Position numbers and translations under genes: made by a program
Notes under the pieces: generated by a model
Databases searched by the model: none
The model's input: only the letters and a program-made list of their open reading frames with translations
Told to the model about the DNA's origin: nothing
Part shown: positions 46,180 through 57,435 of the stretch, piece by piece
How positions within the stretch are numbered: position 1 is the first letter of the stretch
Layout: every line of letters starts with the position of its first letter
Origin: Valencia hispanica
Taxonomy: Eukaryota; Chordata; Actinopteri; Cyprinodontiformes; Valenciidae
Assembly (NCBI GenBank): GCA_963556495.2
Contig: OY747705.1
Coordinates: 21,292,501-21,356,500 of the forward strand
DNA length: 64,000 bases
Reading direction: 5' to 3'

Positions 46180-48910
46180 AATGCCCCTGCTCTCTCTTTT
46201 AGCTGTCCTTTCTCTTTGCTGAATGTTTGAGTTAGCAGCAGCTCTGAAAACAGCGGGTTGTTGGCTCTTACCCTGACACTGCTGATAGCAACATTGCTGT
46301 TGGCCAGGCAAGCAGTCCGCCCTGCTGGCTCAATTATAAACAAAAACTCGGAGCCAACAGGAGGACAGGAACATACATTAGACACTGCTTTGTGATGTTA
46401 CTCTGCTTTAAAATAGGTTCATAAATTAAATGCGTCATTAGCTGTCATAGTTATGACTATTAAATCTAATTTATGAGACAATAAGTAGTGGGAACTCTTT
46501 AATAGATTTAAATTGGACATATCTATGTGCTGTAAAAGAGTAAAAAGTTAAACATCATTCAGTCAGGCTGACATAGATTTACAGATTTTTAGCTTACAAA
46601 AATCTGGATGGAAATTGGATGTGATGGCCATGTTTGAGTTCAGCTCAACATATCTGAACAGGAAAAAAGATACCTATTATTTTTGACAATGAAAGAAATA
46701 CTGCATTTCTCTCTCTGTTTCTTAAAGGGACAGGGATTTTCTGATGGGATGTGGAGTTGAGTAGTTTTCATTAATTGTCTTCAGACTAACACATATGTAG
46801 ACAGGACCCTTCATGCAGCAAAACTTGGGCTATGAGTAACAAGTCAAATGCAAAATCTTCATACCAGTGTTTTTACTATAGTAGTGTATGTTGAACCTTT
46901 ACAGTTTAGCATGAGACCAACATGCATGTTTTTCATTGAGTTTAAATTCCGATAACACACGTGTTATATGTTTGATTTTGAGTTCAGAGAGCTGAAATCT
47001 ACTCAGTGGTCAGGGTGTACAAGTCTGGACAACTCTGATATAAAAAATTCTCAGGTTTTTTGCAAACTCAGTTGGCTTTGCTGGTGCAGGATCCTCTTGC
47101 CATAATGAATGACAGTGACTCTGATTCAGGCAGCAACCACAGTCAGTAAATTACACATTTTAAAATGTTTCTTGAAAGGTTCTGGACAGGGGTGGAGATG
47201 TCGTCAGGGGAGGTATCTGAGCGGAGAAACAGTACAGAGGAGGACAGGTAAGTATTAATATTTCAATAATGATTATAGTTTCAATGTTTTTTGGAGGAAG
47301 TAGATGATCTCACGTTCCAGTCCAATGAGGAATTCATGGAGGAGGTAAGTAGGAAGTCAGCGATTGAGATTGGCTGGAAGCAGGTGAACTGAACGATGTG
47401 TGATCCGATGTCTCCTTGTTGCAAGTGGTGAAGTGTAGGAGGATGGACAGGCAGGAGATTGGCTGATGCGTCTAGCAGGTGAGTTTTCACCTGAGGATCC
47501 AGAGGAGTGGTGGGGAGGCTGACCAGGGAGGATCCAGGAAGCAAACGGAACATGGGGGAACGTGGCAAGAGCACGGGATCGAAGACTAGAAAGGAAGATC
47601 CAAGGACCGGAACCTTCGCGTAGGACATGGAAGGTATTTAACATTTCGACAAAATAATTCTTAATGGACGAGCTGAGTTACTGAAGTGGCCTGTCACCAC
47701 GCTGGCGTCAGCCTCAGGGAACCGCTCCTCTTTCCTAACTCCACCTAATCCAGTACTGATGAGGGTGATGAGAATCAGCTGGTGCAGCTCCTATCCATCA
47801 CACCCTACAAAGAGAGGGAGACACACACACACACACACACACACACCTACACACACACACGCACACACACACACACACACACCCACATACCCTGCACATA
47901 ATCATTAAAACCTAACATCTCTCACATGACCCCACTCCAAAACAATTAACTCTCATATAAGAATAAAAAAGGTGGCGTGTAAAGAGGGTACAATTCAGTC
48001 TCTTAAACTGTTGGGTTCATCTTCTTTCACAGCAGTGTTCCACCAAGTCCGACTGGAACGTCAGTCACTCTGTCCATGCGTCTGAAGCTCTGCAAGAGCT
48101 AGGCAGAACAAAAGTCCACTCTGTCTCTCAGTCTTTCTCTCTGATGATAAAATAAGTAGAATTATTTAACAAGAATATAGCAAATTAGTGACATTAGCCA
48201 TAAGTGGACATAATAGTAATCAAACAAATGTTCATGCCTCAGGTATGTAGATCAATTTATGGATGCTACTAGTGGTAAAAAGGGACGTTTAAACTGGATA
48301 AACTACATAAATTCATTTTTAATTCATTCTGGTCCATCTTTGTTTTTTTTTAAAGACAGCTTAATACTGTAATTTCACATCCAGATGTTCTCACCATCCA
48401 TGGCATGTGTGGAACATGCATCAACAGACATCACTAAGACTGGAAGAAGTTTTTAGGCAATTCTGTGATTCCAAAACATATTAAAAGTGCAAAAATATTT
48501 AATAATTCAGCAACCCAAGGTCTTGTGTTCTTACACTATGAAGACAAGAACTGTACTGAATTAAATTGGTAGAACTAGAATATAACCTTTAAAGAAGAAT
48601 ATTCCAAATGAAATATCATTTAATGAAGGCTCAGTATACTATTTAAGTCCCCTGTGGTCTGTGACCTTCTTGATGCTAGATCCACACAAAAGAAAACACG
48701 GGGCCGCAGATAAAGAACAGGATATGACTGAAACTGAAAATATTGTGTAGTAAAGGATGAAAAAGTACTGCAATACACACAAAACAAATAACAGCAGTCT
48801 CACCTCAAATCAAAAAGAATAAATTTTTATCATAGATCCAATATTTACGCCACTGTATAGGCTGGATGACATCCTACAGATTGTTTTATCAGCACAACTA
48901 CCACACTGCG
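46180..48910. other. Intergenic stretch with repeat-like patches only
   Basis: Contains a GA/GG-rich patch (47281-47810) resembling 41240-41600, and the CA array at 47821-47882. No supported exon. Confidence 0.4.
47821..47882. repeat. (CA)n microsatellite
   Basis: About 30 CA dinucleotides with a few interruptions (ct, gc, cc). Confidence 0.95.
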
Positions 48911-49220
48911 ATCATAGGGTGATTTCACACCTGTTAGTCTGCTGGACTTGGTAAGATTGGGGACCAATTTTGCAACATTATTGCAACTTTGAGCTGGTGC
49001 GGTTTGTGTTCACATTGCATTTTTGACAAACGAACTAAATCTTTTACATGTTGTATGTCCCCTTTGCGTGTGGTGGCGCTGTAGCAAGAATTGCCGTAAT
49101 AAAGTCCAAGAAAAAGACAAACAGGAAACAGATGCATGATGTCAGTCATTCTGTGTTGGTCCAGCCATAGACATATGTAGAGAGTAGACGCCGCATTGGC
49201 TGCTGGAAACAAGAAATGCG

Positions 49221-49233
49221 GCCGCCATCTTGG
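49221..49233. promoter_or_regulatory. YY1-like motif GCCGCCATCTTGG
   Basis: Matches the known YY1 consensus (CCGCCATNTTG) in a CpG-bearing patch about 96 bp upstream of the THAP ATG. Repeated at 50476-50488 in the second module. Confidence 0.5.
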
Positions 49234-49250
49234 ACCAGTCATACTCTGAA

Positions 49251-49300
49251 ATTAACTACATCGCGTAGCAGCAGAAGTGCTGCTACGCGATGTAGTTAAT
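49251..49300. repeat. Perfect 23-bp inverted repeat with 4-nt loop
   Basis: Arms 49251-49273 and 49278-49300 are exact reverse complements, loop gaag. A 12-bp direct repeat, gcagcagaagtg (49268-49279 and 49310-49321), flanks the right arm. It lies 29 bp upstream of a THAP start codon. A transcript would form a very stable hairpin. Confidence 0.97.
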
Positions 49301-49328
49301 AAATAAATAGCAGCAGAAGTGAGAGAAC

Positions 49329-49408
49329 ATGCCTGAACACTGTGTAGGATATTCCTGCTCCAATCAGCGGACCATCGAAAGCAGGGCTCGGGGGATTACT
49401 TTTCACAA
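49329..49408 (+). pseudogene. THAP-domain first exon, module 1
   Basis: ATG then CVGYSCSNQRT...ARGITFHK, followed by donor GTAAG at 49409. The C-x4-C spacing and the TFH(K/R) end are those of THAP zinc-finger exon 1, a DNA-binding domain of P-element/Kolobok transposases and host THAP proteins. The frame is open for all 80 nt, but no following THAP exon (His, AVPTIF block) was found downstream, so it is an isolated exon. Confidence 0.7.
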
Positions 49409-50324
49409 GTAAGATTTAACATTCCCACCATTTTTCGGGCTGAAATACGTCTAGACGTTTGGGCTAAAATTGGTCTACCACTGGTCTAAAAATGAAAGTA
49501 TTTTAGCCGTACCACTTTAACCACATTGCCAAGCTCACCCCTCTCTTGAACTGCAGAAAGGGAGCATGAAAAGAAAGCTCTGCAAAACAGTCCTTTTTCA
49601 GGGGTGAGAGAGAGAGAGAGAGATCCAACTTATTAAAATACCTTTACCGTCACTATCTGTTTCTGCTTCTCTTTCATATTTATAGTGTGTGATTTGCAAA
49701 ATTCCTATCATAGCCTACACCTCATATGGCTATGGTTACGCTTTTGTTCAAACTGACATATAAATACCAAACAATATATTTCTTAAATTTAACAGGGAAC
49801 AGATTGAGATGTTGGTCCGATTATAGCTAATAAGGAGAATAGCAAAAATGAACCTCAATTCAGTCAATAGCATAATGAAATAAACAATGAAAATGAGGGA
49901 AAACAGCAATAATAAACTGTCAATTCAAGCAAAATATAATAACAGCATGGTGAGACTACATTAAGGAGAATAGCAGTGATGAACAACAATGTCAAATTAA
50001 TAAACAGCCTAATGGAAAATAGAATAAAACTATACAAACCATAACGCATGAGTGCTTAATGAACTATGTCCATGTTGTAAGTCTTTAGACCCTCTTAAAA
50101 GACCCAATACTATCACAGGAACGGAGATATTCATTATATTACTGTTAAGCTCATTATCAATATTAATAAAAGGCCAAACAATGTGTTATGTATCACAGCT
50201 ACATTTATGACCTTTGCAGCAAAAAAACGCATGAAAATCAGTTCGGTATTCCATGAGGTATGCTTAATTAAATGCATTGACAGCTCAGCACACCTGCCAA
50301 ACAAATTACAGAGTGGAGCGGGTG

Positions 50325-50494
50325 ACCGGCCCAAGATGGCGCCGCCACGTCTCGTCAGCACCAGTAGAGAGTATCGGTCGATGCGGTTTCTACTGTCTAT
50401 ATACGTCTATGAGTCCAGCCATAAAAATATTTAATGAATAGACCCCGCATTGGCTGCTCTGAGGCAAGAAATGCGGCCGCCATCTTGGGCCGGT
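50325..50494. repeat. 17-bp inverted repeat around YY1-like motifs
   Basis: accggcccaagatggcg (50325-50341) is the exact reverse complement of 50478-50494. Both arms carry the YY1-like core, head to head and 136 bp apart. The layout resembles a bidirectional promoter or a junction of two inverted element ends. Confidence 0.85.
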
Positions 50495-50540
50495 ATTCCA
50501 ATCCGCAGACTTCCACGATAACAGCAGCAGTTATTACAAG

Positions 50541-50620
50541 ATGCCTAAATACTGTGTGGGGTACTCGTGTTAAAATCAGCGGACTGTTGAGATTAGGGCT
50601 CGGGGGATAACTTTTCACAA
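50541..50620 (+). pseudogene. THAP-domain first exon, module 2 (nonsense codon)
   Basis: Homologous to 49329-49408: same length and same donor GTAAG (50621). It starts MPKYCVGYSC, then has a TAA where module 1 has Ser, and ends RARGITFHK. Upstream sequence (gcattggctgct, gcggccgccatcttgg) is also duplicated. Confidence 0.75.
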
Positions 50621-51000
50621 GTAAGATTGGACATTTTTATTGTTTGTATTTTGTAAATATAATATTACTGTACTGTATTTATGTCCACCAGCGAAATCTT
50701 TGCTAGCTAACGTTAAGTACAGTAAGAAGGCTGAGACTTTATAAATTGTATATTTTTAAACCACTGACTTAGATTACATCTGACACAAAAATGCTACTGT
50801 AGAATTAAATATTTTTTACTGGTATAAAATCTCTTTTATTCACCCATCCGACCGTTGAATAGATTGCAAACAAGCTTACTGATCATTTTAGCAGCTTTGC
50901 GTCATCAACACAAATGCCTTCATTTTTTTTAAAGAAAGGATTTAAGAAATCTGATAGAAGTAAATAGTAAAATAGGAATAAAATGCGAAAATAGATATAT

Positions 51001-52330
51001 TCAATTCGCTTCAGTTTATTTCTATAGCGCCGATTCACAACAGATGTCATCTCAAGGCACTTAACAAGAAGTTATTTCAATACATTTATACAAATATTCC
51101 AATCAGTTAAAAAGTTTCCTATTTAAGGAATCCCAGCAGATTGCGTCAGTCATTGGTGTGAGGTTGGGCCCCGTTGATGCCGACTTTCCAACCACAGCAA
51201 TCCTTCAGCAATCCCTCATACTGAGCAAGCATGTAGCGACGGTGGAGAGGAAAAACTCCCCTTTAACAGGAAGAAACCTCCAACAGAACCAGGCTCAGTA
51301 GGAGCGGTCATCTGGGGGTTTGAGAAGACAGAGCAGAGACACAGAAGGAACAGAAGATCTGATATAAGAGAACTTTCTATGTTACAGAAAGTAAAAAGTT
51401 GATAGCATGACACAGTGGATGTTCAGCCACTGGGAGGATCATCCCAGTCGATGCCCCCCGTCCAACAGGACATTGTAGCTAAGCAGGATACCAGACCAGG
51501 TATATCTTCTACAGAGAAAAAAAAAACACTGAGAGAAAACAAAGTTAACAGTCAAAATAACGGAAGGTACTGTAATACAACTGGAGAGTCGTAAGAGAAA
51601 AGGAAGTAGCAGAGTGGAAAAAATTGGTAAGTCTGTCCTCCAACAGTCTAAGCCTATAGCAGCATAACTACAGAGATAGCTCAGGATGACCTAAGCCACT
51701 CTAACTATAAGCTTTATCAAAAAGGAAAGTTTTAACCCTGGCCTTAAAAGTAAACAGAGTGTCTGCCTCACGGACTAAAGCTGGGAGCTGGTTCCACAGG
51801 AGAGGAGCCTGATAACTAAAAGATCTGCCTCCCATTCTACTTTTAGAAATCCTAGGAACTTCAAGTAAACCTGCAGTCTGAGAGCGAAGTGCTCTGTTAG
51901 GAACATATGGAACAATTAGATCTCAGATGTATGATGGAGCTTGATTCTTAAGGGCTTTGTATGTAAGAAGGATCTTAAATTCTATTCTGGATTTAACAGG
52001 GAGCCAATGAAGGGAAGCTAAAACGTGAAATGTGAGCTCTCTATTTAATATTCATCAGAACTATTGCTGCCGCATTTTGGATCAACTGAAGGCTTTTAAT
52101 TGTGTTTTGTGGACTACCTGATAGTAAAGAATTACAGTAGTCCAGCCTTGAGGTAACAAATGCATGGACTAGTTTCTCAGCATCACTCCTGGACAGGATG
52201 TTTCTAATTTTAGCAATATTCTGGAGGTGAAAGAAGGAAATAAGTTTCTTTTTTAGAACGTCTGGTCCAAAGACGACAACTTCTGTCTTGTCAGAATTTA
52301 AGAGCAAAAAGTTTAGTCATCCATATAGTA
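51001..52330 (-). mobile_element. L2-type LINE, 5'-truncated copy
   Basis: Same family as 41652-45700. The 3' end lies at 51001-51030. ORF2 fragments include AEKLVHAFVTSRLDYCNSLL (52041-52307) and the C-terminal SYQAPLLWNQLP block near 51800. An internal deletion joins the KKKLI block directly to FHLQNIAKIRN. It ends near the TA microsatellite at 52351. Confidence 0.88.
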
Positions 52331-52349
52331 ATAGAATTGAAGAATGTCA

Positions 52350-52350
<1 letters not shown>

Positions 52351-52382
<32 letters not shown>

Positions 52383-52397
52383 ATATATATATATATA
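52351..52397. repeat. (TA)n microsatellite
   Basis: About 22 TA dinucleotides with one AG interruption, at the 5' edge of the truncated L2 copy. Confidence 0.9.
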
Positions 52398-53439
52398 ATA
52401 CTGTATATTATGTACTGTATATTAGCCTATATATCATCAATATCTATTATATTATCTGTATAATACATGTGTTTATTACTCATGAATTATATTGTATATA
52501 TTATTAAAATGGCTGAGTAGTACTTTCTGCTTCTCTGTCTTATAGCATTGTGTGTTTTGCATACATTTCATGAGTAAATCAGAATATTCTATTACTGTTA
52601 AGCCAATGAATATAGAAACAGGCCGAACCATCTGTCCTGTATCATAGCAAAATGTTTCAGTTAGCAGATAAAAAAAATGCATTAAAATCAGTTTAGTATT
52701 TAGCAAGTTATGATTTAATAAACGCGCTAACGCTTCATTGAGTCTGCCAAACAGATTACAGAGTGGAGCGGGGGCTGGTTCGTATTCACACCTGAAGTGA
52801 ATCGCACCAGAGTCCGTTTGGAAGCAGACCAACACCAACTCAAAATGTGGGTCCCGGTCCAAATCAAATCTCACTGATCCGCATTCACAACAGGTCAAAT
52901 GAACCGTACTAGCAAACAAACCATACTTTAGTTTGTTTTAATCGAACCAAATGCTTCGTGAAGGCACCCATAATGATTCAGGGTACGTAATCTAACCTCT
53001 AGAGCGTCCCTGACAGAAAATGGACATCAGACGATTTTTGACAGAAATAAGAGGAACAATTCTTTAGTTGTGGTTGCTGGCAGTGGGTGGCAAAACTCTG
53101 GGCCGACACATAAAACAGGTAAACAAACAATTTATATCCTTTGTGTCTTCAGATTATATGAACATTAGGCAGATCCACAGCAGTGTTTGTGAAAACACGT
53201 CAGTCGGACATTACCAATGCAAGTTAAAATTGTCTGGAGAAAAGCTTAAATTCGTTGGACATTTTGGACTGACATGCGTTGGTCTGCGTCTCCCCTTTGA
53301 TCTGTGTCTCACTATGGCTCATCGCCCCACAGTGCAGCTCATTGCAAGCTTTCTCCCAGCCCGTAACTGGCGGCTTGCTTTTAGCAGCACCAGAACTTTC
53401 TGCACAAAGCTCCAAAACAGAGACTTTTCTAAGAGTTGG

Positions 53440-53460
53440 AATTATTATTATTATTATTAA
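53440..53460. repeat. (ATT)n microsatellite
   Basis: Six ATT trinucleotides after a short open frame of unknown identity (53068-53460). Confidence 0.85.
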
Positions 53461-53984
53461 TATTTATTAATGTGGGTCAGACCCGCTGTGTTTCACCCTA
53501 AAGTGAGTCTAAATCTGTACGTCTTATTCAAAATGGTTAGGTAATAATGCTTGAAAGATAATGTTTATATAAACCTAAAAATAATTCATTAAGACTGCTG
53601 AGCAGGGGTGTATCTAGGAAGTTTTTAAAGGGGGCTAAATGGGGCCAGTGATGATCTTGGGGTTTCACACTAAAATAAAAGCAGGGCTGTAATACAAAGG
53701 GGCGGGGCCTAGACTGAGTGACAGATATCAGAGTCACAACATGGGGGTTTAAAGATTGATGAAAATATAAATACTTAAAACCCATAAATAATTCTAACTA
53801 ATTAAAGCTGTTTCTCTGTCGTATCATTCATTAGACTATTATCAACACAAGAAGTGATAATGTAGACATCTTCATAAATACAGAACAGAAGGAGCTGCCT
53901 CAGAAAGCAGGGCAGGATTAACATCACTGACTAATCAAAGACTGATTTAACATTTTGACCGATGATTGTCTGGGAGAAAACAAA

Positions 53985-54215
53985 TCAAAGTATACTACTA
54001 GAAAAAAATAGACTACAGCACTGATTAAATCAATAGTTTTACTTTAGTCCTGAGTGAAAGGACTGCTGTCTCGACTAGGACTGAGCTGCCTTGGGGGAGG
54101 TCTGCACTCTCCAAGTGCTTTTCTAGTTAAAACTATATAATTGAGCCAATTTTACCCAAAAAAATGACACTTAAATGCTAATCATGTTGCAAAGGTCAGT
54201 TCCTTTTATGATTAC
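53985..54215. repeat. Dispersed repeat, paired with 45700-46175
   Basis: Second copy of the unclassified repeat, with the same ordered blocks ('agtatactactagaaa', 'tcctgagtgaaaggac', 'ataattgagccaatttta', 'gctaatcatgttgcaaa'). Confidence 0.55.
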
Positions 54216-54219
54216 CTTT

Positions 54220-55280
54220 TAATAATATCTATTAAGATAAAAGAAATCTGTTCTACTTGGTTAACAGATGGCCTAGACAGGACAGAGAATGATGAAAAGA
54301 GCAGCAAACACAGAGGTCCACCATGCAACCTGACACAGAACTAACTTTTGTGCTTGTCAGGGAAAGAAAAAAACGAAAACAATTGTTACCTTTTGACTTA
54401 TTTTATCATCCTGTTTTACCTAATATTAATACTGATTTTAGAGATCTTCTATACATTGTCATGTTTAGATTTGAAAATAAATACATTTTGAAGTACGTAT
54501 CGCTGTATTTGGCTTTAAACAAGGTGCCACAATGCTCAGAAAATGCCTGAATATAAAGTATTTTCTTACTGCGTAGGTTTCTCCAGATTCCTCTAAGAGG
54601 GTGTGGGCTCAGGCCCCAAGGTTTCCAGGTCCAGGAAACGCCCCTGGTCTGCACAATAAAGTTAATTGATGATGTCAATGACAGCTTCACCCACGACTAA
54701 AGATTTGCCATAACCCTAAATGTCTTGATTAGCTAAAAAATGGATGACACATTTGAGCCCCACCATACCTTGTGACATTTGAAAACAAATACCTATTAAC
54801 AAATGCACACGCCATAAAATAACGTTCCCCCAAAATGCATTCAAATATCGCCATCCACAGCTCACCAAATAACCATCAACTAATTCAGTCCCATTTATTG
54901 TAATTGGTACAGGTGTGATTTTACTTTCATATTCTATTTCAAATAAACATTAGCAAGTGATGGAAGAGGTTTCAATTGTATTAGTCACATCACAGAATGA
55001 CTAGTTCAAGAAACAACTCATAGTAGTAGTTTCATATGTTTTGATGGGATTTTGTAATCTGAAACATGAAAAGGACAAATGTTTTGCTTGGCCTTTATGC
55101 TGACTTTTATGGAAGAGCAGCATGAAGAAAGTCATTGTTGAAAGAAAATCAAAATCAATTCCTGTTTTCAGTTTGCCACAAGCCATGGAGGAGACACAGC
55201 AAACATGTGAAAGAAGGTGCTTAGTTAGCTGAGGGCAAAACTGAACCTCTTGGCTTACATTCTTGCTACCATCTGTAGCT
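54220..55280. other. Intergenic stretch without recognised gene
   Basis: No supported exon or repeat terminus. Confidence 0.4.
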
Positions 55281-55284
55281 GAAT

Positions 55285-55780
55285 GCCCTAAACACAGTAT
55301 CTCCATGGTGAAACATGATAGTGGAGAGCCTCAGACTGGCATGACGCCTCTCTTCATTAGTTATGGAAGCTGGACAGACGTGATGGGAAGACAGATAGAG
55401 GTAAATCGGGGGAATTCTTCAAGAAGGCCATTTAGTGGCAGTAAAAGATATGAGAGCTACCATGGAATGATCAAACCTTATTAATTTGTTAGAATGGCTC
55501 ATTCAAAGTCCATACCTCTGTGACAGGAAAGTAACACCTTGAACATACAAATATTATGTTGAAACATGGGAGTGGCACATTATGTTTTGGGGAAACTTTT
55601 ATTCAGCAGGCATGGAAGCTGGTCAGATTTGATGCGGATGCAGGGCAATATTTCAAGAAAAACATTAGAGGTTGACCTTCAAACAGGTCAGTGACTGTAG
55701 AAATACAGCCAGAGCTATAATGCAGTGGTTTAAAGAAAAACATGTTTATGTGTAGAATGATCCACTCAAAGTCCAAGCAC
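55285..55780 (+). mobile_element. Two adjacent Tc1-like relics
   Basis: 55303-55500 and 55558-55765 each contain a 'gaaacatg...agtgg' block, a 'ggaagctgg' block, a 'ttcaagaa' block and a 'cattcaaagtcca/cactcaaagtcca' block in the same order. They are two degraded copies or a tandem duplication of a Tc1 DDE region. Confidence 0.55.
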
Positions 55781-55799
55781 AAATTTAAATAGGGTATTT

Positions 55800-57260
55800 T
55801 ATGGCAAGACTTGAAAATGAATGTTCACAGATGTTTTCCATACATAATTGAGCTTGACTTGCAACTGTAATTGCAGTAATAGTGGTTCTACAAAGTATTA
55901 ACTGAAAATAGATGGAGACCACACTTGAGACAGATTTTCTTTTATAAAAATGTATAAAACCGTGTCATTTTCCTGTCACTAATACCCAATTTTCTTTGGC
56001 CATACCATTAAATGTGAGTACTTTTAAAGGACAATGTGCATGGATGAATATCTAAATTTCATCGATGTGACTGCATTTCACTCTGTTAACAATTCTTGGG
56101 GAGAAAACAGAACTAAAACATTTGTTAGATGGAGTGACAAACAGAAGAAAAGAGTTACACGAGACTTGAGTCATATTGACTCTGCCACCCTTTAGTCAAA
56201 ATGAAACTAAACCTGAGTAATTGTGCCATTGGGTTTTAACTGATGTAATGTAGAACTTGAAAATGTTAAATGAGCTACAATAATTGAAACTAGAACATAC
56301 AGATATACTTAAAAACACACAAAAACAATAATTGTTTTGCAACTCTTGTAGTATTTAACATTTCTCCATATAAATAACATATATGCACCCAATCAGCCTA
56401 AATGCAAGCAGACAAAAAAGCTCACACATTCTCTGCAGGTGATTTTTTTTTTCTTCTTCTTCAGCAACTGCTAACCACAACAATCCCATTTAGGCCACCG
56501 CATTTCAACAACATGGTAACACAATATGTGTAATTATGCTGCACACACAGAAACATACACACTCATATATGTGCACGCAACACGTTATATCATCTTGTTC
56601 ACCCAATCATTGTTCCCAGCATTGCACCAAAAGGGCTCCAGTAAAACAGAAGTTCAGCATCTTTGTGTTAAAGTGCATTCTGACATCATTTCCTCTTACA
56701 ACCAAATGATAGAGGCACTCAAGAAAAACGTTGCTGCACATTTTGCCACTCCACCCCATTCGAGTGAAGGAGTTATTAAATAGATCACATTTAGCAGACT
56801 AATTTGATCAGTGATGTAATTTCACACAAATGCCAGTACAGAGAGCCATGCTTGGTGACACATCTTCCCATTACTGTGAAGGCTGAGATGTTGCAAAAAA
56901 AAGCGTTAATTCCTCTTCAAAGACCCCCTTCTCTGCACACAAGCCACAGTCAGTACATACAAACGTAGGAGGTAGTTTCACATGCAATGAAGTCACTTAA
57001 TAAATAAAATTAACTGTCTCAAAAGTCTTAAACGAAACTGAACGGAACGGAGACAGAACAAAAAGTCAGACAGATATTTTTGATATCAAAAGTGCAAAGG
57101 CCCTTTACACACACTCCTCTGAGGCTAGGACACGTAACTCAATGAGTCATACTTTGTCGTATTCGTAGAAGTGTGGGGAGCGTCAGAGCAGTGAACATCA
57201 ACAGAGTGGTCAAACTGTCAGTGCCCGACCCCCACAGTGCAGGCATTTGATGTCTGTTAA
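55800..57260. other. Intergenic stretch without recognised gene
   Basis: No recognised gene or repeat family; short ORFs only. Confidence 0.4.
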
Positions 57261-57264
57261 ACAC

Positions 57265-57435
<171 letters not shown>

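Larger units (their letters stand above)
48917..52972. mobile_element. Composite THAP-related DNA-transposon-like region
   Basis: The left edge gggtgatttcacacctgtta and right edge ...gtgaaggcaccc are similar when inverted (GGGTGNNTTCAC) and both are flanked by ATA, suggesting the outer ends of one element. Inside are two THAP-exon modules (49180-49440, 50400-50640) and two copies of a second segment (50150-50315 and 52590-52770, both with 'ttacagagtggagcggg'), so at least two element copies are joined. An L2 copy (51001-52330) is nested. No transposase catalytic core is left. THAP domains occur in P-element and Kolobok transposases; the family was not proven. Confidence 0.5.
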
